This document shows positions 6,954 through 9,282 of a DNA stretch of 9,282 nucleotides, in pieces. Location of the stretch: NCBI GenBank assembly GCA_002295325.1, contig DBGA01000017.1:2805-12086 (forward strand), given 5' to 3'. Source of the DNA: Ruminococcaceae bacterium UBA866 (GTDB lineage Bacteria > Bacillota > Clostridia > Oscillospirales > Ruminococcaceae). The notes under the pieces are model-generated. The model searched no databases and was not told the origin of the DNA. It saw only the letters and a list, made by a program, of their open reading frames with translations. Within the stretch, counting starts at the first letter, position 1, and each line of letters begins with the position of its first letter. A program made the translations under genes and the position numbers.

Positions 6954-6989
6954 AAAAAGCCCAAACAAGGTTTGTCGTCCTCGTTTGGG
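6954..6989 (-). terminator. Terminator-like hairpin in the recombinase leader
   Basis: On the minus strand CCCAAACGAGG pairs with CCTTGTTTGGG (one G-T pair, where the plus strand would have an A-C mismatch), followed by C and TTTTT. It sits 40 bases upstream of the recombinase start. It either ends a transcript from a lost upstream gene or acts as an attenuator for the recombinase. Confidence 0.7.
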
Positions 6990-7025
6990 ATTTAAATTAC
7001 TATTGATATTTAATTTACCTTTTTC

Positions 7026-7051
7026 TATGAAACTCAAACTTGAGTTTCATA
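7026..7051. repeat. 26-bp palindrome upstream of the recombinase; candidate operator or attachment site
   Basis: TATGAAACTCAA and its exact reverse complement flank the dinucleotide AC (7038-7039). Twelve-base perfect arms are unlikely by chance. Serine recombinase sites are imperfect dyads around a 2-bp crossover, and attP often lies next to the recombinase gene. A repressor operator is equally possible, since a weak -35 (TTGAGT) for the recombinase falls in the right arm. No matching second site is visible in the window. Confidence 0.6.
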
Positions 7052-7132
7052 CTTATTCCAATTTCTAATGTGAAAATAATCACCACGAATTTAAGGCATT
7101 TATATGCTTTTGGGCGTACTTGCCCGTAAATC

Positions 7133-7321
7133 TACGTACACGGGCTTAGGCATACTTTTGCGACAATGTTATATTTAGCGGGTGTAGATGTTCTAACCGC
7201 AAAAGACCAATTAGGACACAGCGATATAAAAACAACACTTAATATTTATACTCATCTCGACAAAGTTCACAAAATAAAAAATGTTAACAAGCTAGATGAT
7301 TTTTTATCAAAAGCTAGATAG
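7133..7321 (+). pseudogene. Tyrosine recombinase (integrase) C-terminal remnant
   Basis: The frame reads YVHGLRHTFATMLYLAGVDV, then DQLGHSDIKTTLNIYTHL and ends ...DDFLSKAR at the TAG at 7319-7321. It contains the HxxR box (HGLR), the GH pair and the tyrosine nucleophile (NIYTHL) of phage/ICE integrases. The first catalytic arginine, the lysine strand and the whole DNA-binding half are missing. A stop at 7127-7129 lies just before the first recognisable residue, so the gene is broken. It points at the 3' end of tRNA-fMet 140 bases away, the usual layout of an integrase next to its attachment site. It is probably the relic of an element that integrated in this tRNA gene. Confidence 0.88.
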
Positions 7322-7324
7322 AGC

Positions 7325-7345
7325 TTGACCGAGTTTTGACCGAGC
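7325..7345 (+). repeat. Direct repeat TTGACCGAG, two copies, after the integrase remnant
   Basis: TTGACCGAG occurs at 7325-7333 and again as TTGACCGAG at 7336-7344, an 11-base period. It follows the integrase stop immediately, where arm-type or accessory sites of tyrosine recombinase elements may lie. It may also be fortuitous. Confidence 0.45.
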
Positions 7346-7411
7346 AACTTTGATAAAATGGGGTAAAAACGAGTAAAAACAAGGCACACGCACAGATAAA
7401 TTTACGCAAAT

Positions 7412-7456
7412 AAAAAACCGATAAACCCTTGAATTAACTAGGTTTATCGGTTTTTT
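7412..7456. terminator. Strong bidirectional terminator downstream of tRNA-fMet
   Basis: AAAAAACCGATAAACC (7412-7427) and GGTTTATCGGTTTTTT (7441-7456) are perfect 16-base inverted repeats with a 13-base loop. Read on the minus strand it ends the tRNA transcript; read on the plus strand it would stop transcription from the integrase side. Confidence 0.9.
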
Positions 7457-7461
7457 CTTAA

Positions 7462-7537
<76 letters not shown>

Positions 7538-7574
7538 TCATGTATATTTTGCATCTCTTTTTGAGTGCTTATTT

Positions 7575-7603
7575 ATAATACCATAGAACTAAACCAATGT
7601 CAA
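7575..7603 (-). promoter_or_regulatory. Promoter of tRNA-fMet
   Basis: On the minus strand TTGACA (7598-7603), a 17-base spacer and TATTAT (7575-7580) form a near-perfect vegetative promoter. Initiation near 7568 would leave a ~30-base leader before the tRNA. Confidence 0.85.
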
Positions 7604-7630
7604 GCTTTTTATTCTATACTTTATAAAAAT

Positions 7631-7753
7631 AAAAAGCAACATCAATAAAGCCTAAGACTTATTTATTCGCTACGAAATCTCATCGTAATGAAAAATAATC
7701 TGTCACGGTAACGCAAAACTTCCTTATCGTGACTAACTTAAATGTTGCTTTTT
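7631..7753. repeat. 123-bp nested inverted-repeat element, possible structured RNA or MITE-like
   Basis: Outer arms AAAAAGCAACAT (7631-7642) and ATGTTGCTTTTT (7742-7753) match perfectly over 12 bases. Inside are two further hairpins: TACGA/TCGTA (7671-7675, 7683-7687) and GTCACGGTAA/TTATCGTGAC (7702-7711, 7724-7733, one G-T pair). The second pairs better on the plus strand, where the outer stem is also followed by TTTTTT. The layout is a multi-branch fold closed by a terminator-like stem. It could be a small RNA, a long terminator for the flanking gene, or a miniature transposable element. I do not recognise it as a known RNA family. Confidence 0.5.
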
Positions 7754-7773
7754 TATCATAACAAACATAAATT

Positions 7774-8016
7774 TTATTCTTTTTCTTGTGAAGACAATTC
7801 ATCTTCATCCTCTTGTTCAACAAAATCCTCAGGGGCAGTAATTTCCTCATCAAAATAGTCTTCGTCCTCGTAGTAAAGGTCACCATCAAAGTCAAGCTTT
7901 TCGCTGATATCCTCCGCTTTTCTTTTTAGGTATGCACCAACTGTCACAGCAACGCCAACAAACGCAGTGATAACAGCTATCAAGGTAATAATAACGGTTC
8001 TTTTTTTATTTTTCAT
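7774..8016 (-). CDS. Small single-pass membrane protein with acidic C-terminal tail, function unknown
   Basis: An 80-residue protein. A basic N-terminus (MKNKKR) precedes one membrane segment at about residues 7-28 (VIITLIAVITAFVGVAVTVG), then KRK as a topology marker and a very acidic tail from ~33 to the end (for example DLYYEDEDYFDEE). By the positive-inside rule, positive charges on both sides leave the orientation unclear. The start is well supported by AAGGAGAG 7 bases upstream and a promoter at 8048-8076. I do not recognise a family with an assigned role. The neighbouring rsmE lies upstream on the same strand, but the separate promoter suggests independent expression. Confidence 0.8.
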   Translation of the reverse strand: MKNKKRTVIITLIAVITAFVGVAVTVGAYLKRKAEDISEKLDFDGDLYYEDEDYFDEEITAPEDFVEQEDEDELSSQEKE

Positions 8017-8047
8017 ATAAGCACTCTCCTTCCCACATCATAGTTAA

Positions 8048-8076
8048 ATTATATAACAATAATTTTCATATATCAA
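8048..8076 (-). promoter_or_regulatory. Promoter of the small membrane protein gene
   Basis: On the minus strand TTGATA (8071-8076), 17 bases, then TATAAT (8048-8053). The leader is about 25 bases and carries AAGGAGAG before the ATG at 8014-8016. Confidence 0.8.
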
Positions 8077-8088
8077 GTTAAAATTCGG

Positions 8089-8805
8089 TTACATATTTTT
8101 AGTAGAATTTAACACTAATGTAACCCCTACAATCGGTGCAGTTTCGCATCGTAAAATAAGTTTGCCTAAAGTTGCGGTAGAAATGCCGTTTTCTAGTGCA
8201 AATTGAATCTCATCTTCACTAAACCCACCTTCACTACCAACGAACATCGATACTTCCTTGCAATCTTCATCAACAAGGTTGCAAACACGTTCGCCACCAC
8301 GTTCATAGAATATGATAGAGTTGGTGTCTTTCGCTTTTAAAACCGCATCCCTAAATGTTATTATAGATAAAACTTCTGGAATTATACCTCGTCCAGACTG
8401 TTTTGCAGCCTCTAAAGCAATTTTATTATACCTCAAAAGTTTTTTATCAAAGGTAGCTTTATCTGCCTTAGCAACACAGAATTTGCTTGCCACAGGAACA
8501 ATCCTGCACACTCCAAGCTCAACAGCTTTTTGGATAATAAAATCAAATTTATCGCCTTTGGGCAAACATTGATAAAGGGTAATTTTTACGCTAGGTTCAG
8601 TTTCATTTTTGTATTTACTAATTATATTAAGCCTTATAACTTCACCTAATTCTAACACTTCACAATCATAATTAAACCCTTGCATATCATTTATAGTTAA
8701 ATTCTCACCCTCACGCATTCTCAAAACTTTTGAGATATGCTTGGCATCATCGCCAGTAATATGGGCTTCGTTTTCATAGATTTTGTCACAAAAAAATCTC
8801 GGCAT
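8089..8805 (-). CDS. rsmE: 16S rRNA (uracil(1498)-N(3))-methyltransferase RsmE
   Basis: A 238-residue protein of normal family length. RsmE methylates N3 of U1498 in helix 44 of 16S rRNA, in the decoding centre, using S-adenosylmethionine. The N-terminal PUA-like part (MPRFFCDKI...HISKVLRMREG) is followed by the SPOUT trefoil-knot domain with QKAVELGV (92-99), EAAKQSGR (132-139), VGSEGGFS (189-196) and LGKLILRCETA (213-223), which form the cofactor pocket and dimer interface. AGGAGA precedes the ATG. The gene begins 15 bases after the antiporter stop, so the two are probably co-transcribed, although their functions are unrelated. The sequence shows no damage. Confidence 0.96.
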   Translation of the reverse strand: MPRFFCDKIYENEAHITGDDAKHISKVLRMREGENLTINDMQGFNYDCEVLELGEVIRLNIISKYKNETEPSVKITLYQCLPKGDKFDFIIQKAVELGVCRIVPVASKFCVAKADKATFDKKLLRYNKIALEAAKQSGRGIIPEVLSIITFRDAVLKAKDTNSIIFYERGGERVCNLVDEDCKEVSMFVGSEGGFSEDEIQFALENGISTATLGKLILRCETAPIVGVTLVLNSTKNM

Positions 8806-8820
8806 AAACTTCTCCTAGCT

Positions 8821-9282
8821 TTATTTTGCAATTTCGCCTGCTTTTTGCAAGGAAATTTTAGCAATAACGGGACCTATAATTTCATAGATAAAGGTAGCAC
8901 ACAATATAACCGCTCTAATTGTTTGTCCATATTCAGGCAGTGTTGTCGTTGCTAAAAGCGACAACCCTATCGCCACACCAGCTTGTGGAATCAGTGCAGG
9001 ACCCAGATATTTGGCTACTACGTCAGGGGCTTTCATTATTTTTGCTCCAAGGGGTGCACCTACATATTTACCGATTACCCTCACCAATACATAGACAATA
9101 CCAACAAGTCCAATTGTCGACAACACGCTAATGTCAAGCTCCGAGCCGCTTAACACGAAAAACAACATCAATATCGGAGGGGTGAAGCTGTCGGTAATTT
9201 TCATGATATTATCCGCCTGAGAGCTTGTGTTTACAAGCACAGTTCCAAGCGCCATACATACAAGGAGCGAGGACAACTCAAA
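8821..9282 (-). CDS. Cation:proton antiporter (KefB/NhaP-like), C-terminal part (5' end outside window)
   Basis: The frame is open from the right edge of the window to a TAA at 8821-8823, about 153 residues. It is strongly hydrophobic with about five membrane segments. It contains FELSSLLVCMALGTVLVN, then FTPPILMLFFVLSGSELD and GPALIPQAGVAIGLSLLATT, the pattern of the last helices of CPA-type Na+(K+)/H+ antiporters, including the polar stretch between helices that takes part in ion exchange. The N-terminal helices are beyond the window, so ion specificity cannot be told. A TTG at 9274-9276 is not the real start, since the homologous sequence continues through it. It is followed closely by rsmE. 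Confidence 0.88.
   Translation of the reverse strand, partial: FELSSLLVCMALGTVLVNTSSQADNIMKITDSFTPPILMLFFVLSGSELDISVLSTIGLVGIVYVLVRVIGKYVGAPLGAKIMKAPDVVAKYLGPALIPQAGVAIGLSLLATTTLPEYGQTIRAVILCATFIYEIIGPVIAKISLQKAGEIAK

Larger units (their letters stand above)
1..7461. mobile_element. Genomic island / mobile-element graveyard abutting tRNA-fMet
   Basis: Everything between the left edge and the tRNA 3' end is of accessory type: a broken ABC transporter, conjugative-element fragments, a DUF2971 cargo gene, a repressor/protease operon, a serine recombinase, and an integrase relic pointing at the tRNA. To the right of the tRNA are intact housekeeping genes. The right border at the tRNA is well supported. 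The left border is outside the window, and no duplicate of the tRNA 3' end is seen inside it. Several independent insertions and deletions are needed to explain the layout. Confidence 0.55.

Noticed and set aside
6915..7037. TTG start giving the recombinase 41 extra N-terminal residues
   Set aside because: The extension translates the palindrome and the terminator hairpin. The ATG at 6914 has a good ribosome binding site and places the catalytic serine at the usual distance.
5388..7051. The two palindromes flanking the recombinase as a matching pair of attachment sites
   Set aside because: Their arms and centres differ (CATC versus AC), and the left one coincides with a promoter, so an operator explains it better.
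9274..9276. TTG as the start of the antiporter gene
   Set aside because: The frame stays open to the window edge and the residues before it (FEL) fit the transporter helix, so the gene is partial.

Overview
This window looks like low-GC Gram-positive (Clostridia-type) DNA. The evidence is the AT-rich composition, AGGAGG-like ribosome binding sites, TTGACA/TATAAT-type promoters and T-tailed hairpin terminators. The gene content also fits: a Tn1549/CTn-type VirD4 coupling protein, a large serine recombinase, and a BlaI/M56 regulatory pair. Taxonomy below this level cannot be read from the sequence.

From about 7462 to the right end is ordinary chromosome on the minus strand. It holds the C-terminal part of a cation:proton antiporter, rsmE (16S rRNA m3U1498 methyltransferase), a small single-pass membrane protein with an acidic tail, and initiator tRNA-fMet with its own promoter. 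A 123-bp stretch of nested inverted repeats (7631-7753) lies between the small gene and the tRNA promoter and has no assigned function.

Left of the tRNA 3' end is a patchwork of mobile-element debris. It starts with the last ~60 codons of a tyrosine integrase facing the tRNA (7133-7321), the usual footprint of an element that entered the tRNA 3' end. Next come a large serine recombinase (5397-6914, minus) with a 26-bp palindrome and a terminator-like hairpin upstream of it. Downstream of it lies a minus-strand operon: a BlaI-type repressor, an M56 (BlaR1/MecR1-type) membrane metalloprotease without a recognisable penicillin-sensor domain, and a secreted Ig-like protein. The repressor operon has a perfect 13-bp-arm dyad on its TTGACA-17-TAGAAT promoter, and the recombinase stop codon lies inside its -10 box. 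The Ig-like gene is cut off at about 2810, where conjugative-element sequence begins.

The far left (1-2810) is the most rearranged part. The tail of an ABC transporter ATPase overlaps an ABC-2 permease gene that, after ~61 codons, runs in frame into the C-terminal half of a VirD4/TraG coupling protein; the seam is a 14-bp perfect palindrome. A second, decayed copy of the VirD4 3' end lies at 2494-2745, followed by the hairpin and ribosome-binding-site remnant expected after virD4. Between the two VirD4 tails sits one apparently intact gene with its own promoter and terminator, encoding a DUF2971 protein. The simplest reading is that this gene arrived as cargo with its own virD4 tail, leaving the resident tail as a pseudogene.

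I see no CRISPR array, rRNA, or complete insertion sequence. The best candidates for something undescribed are the DUF2971 cargo cassette at the virD4 3' end, the BlaI/M56/Ig-like secreted operon with its unusual sensor domain, and the structured 7631-7753 element.
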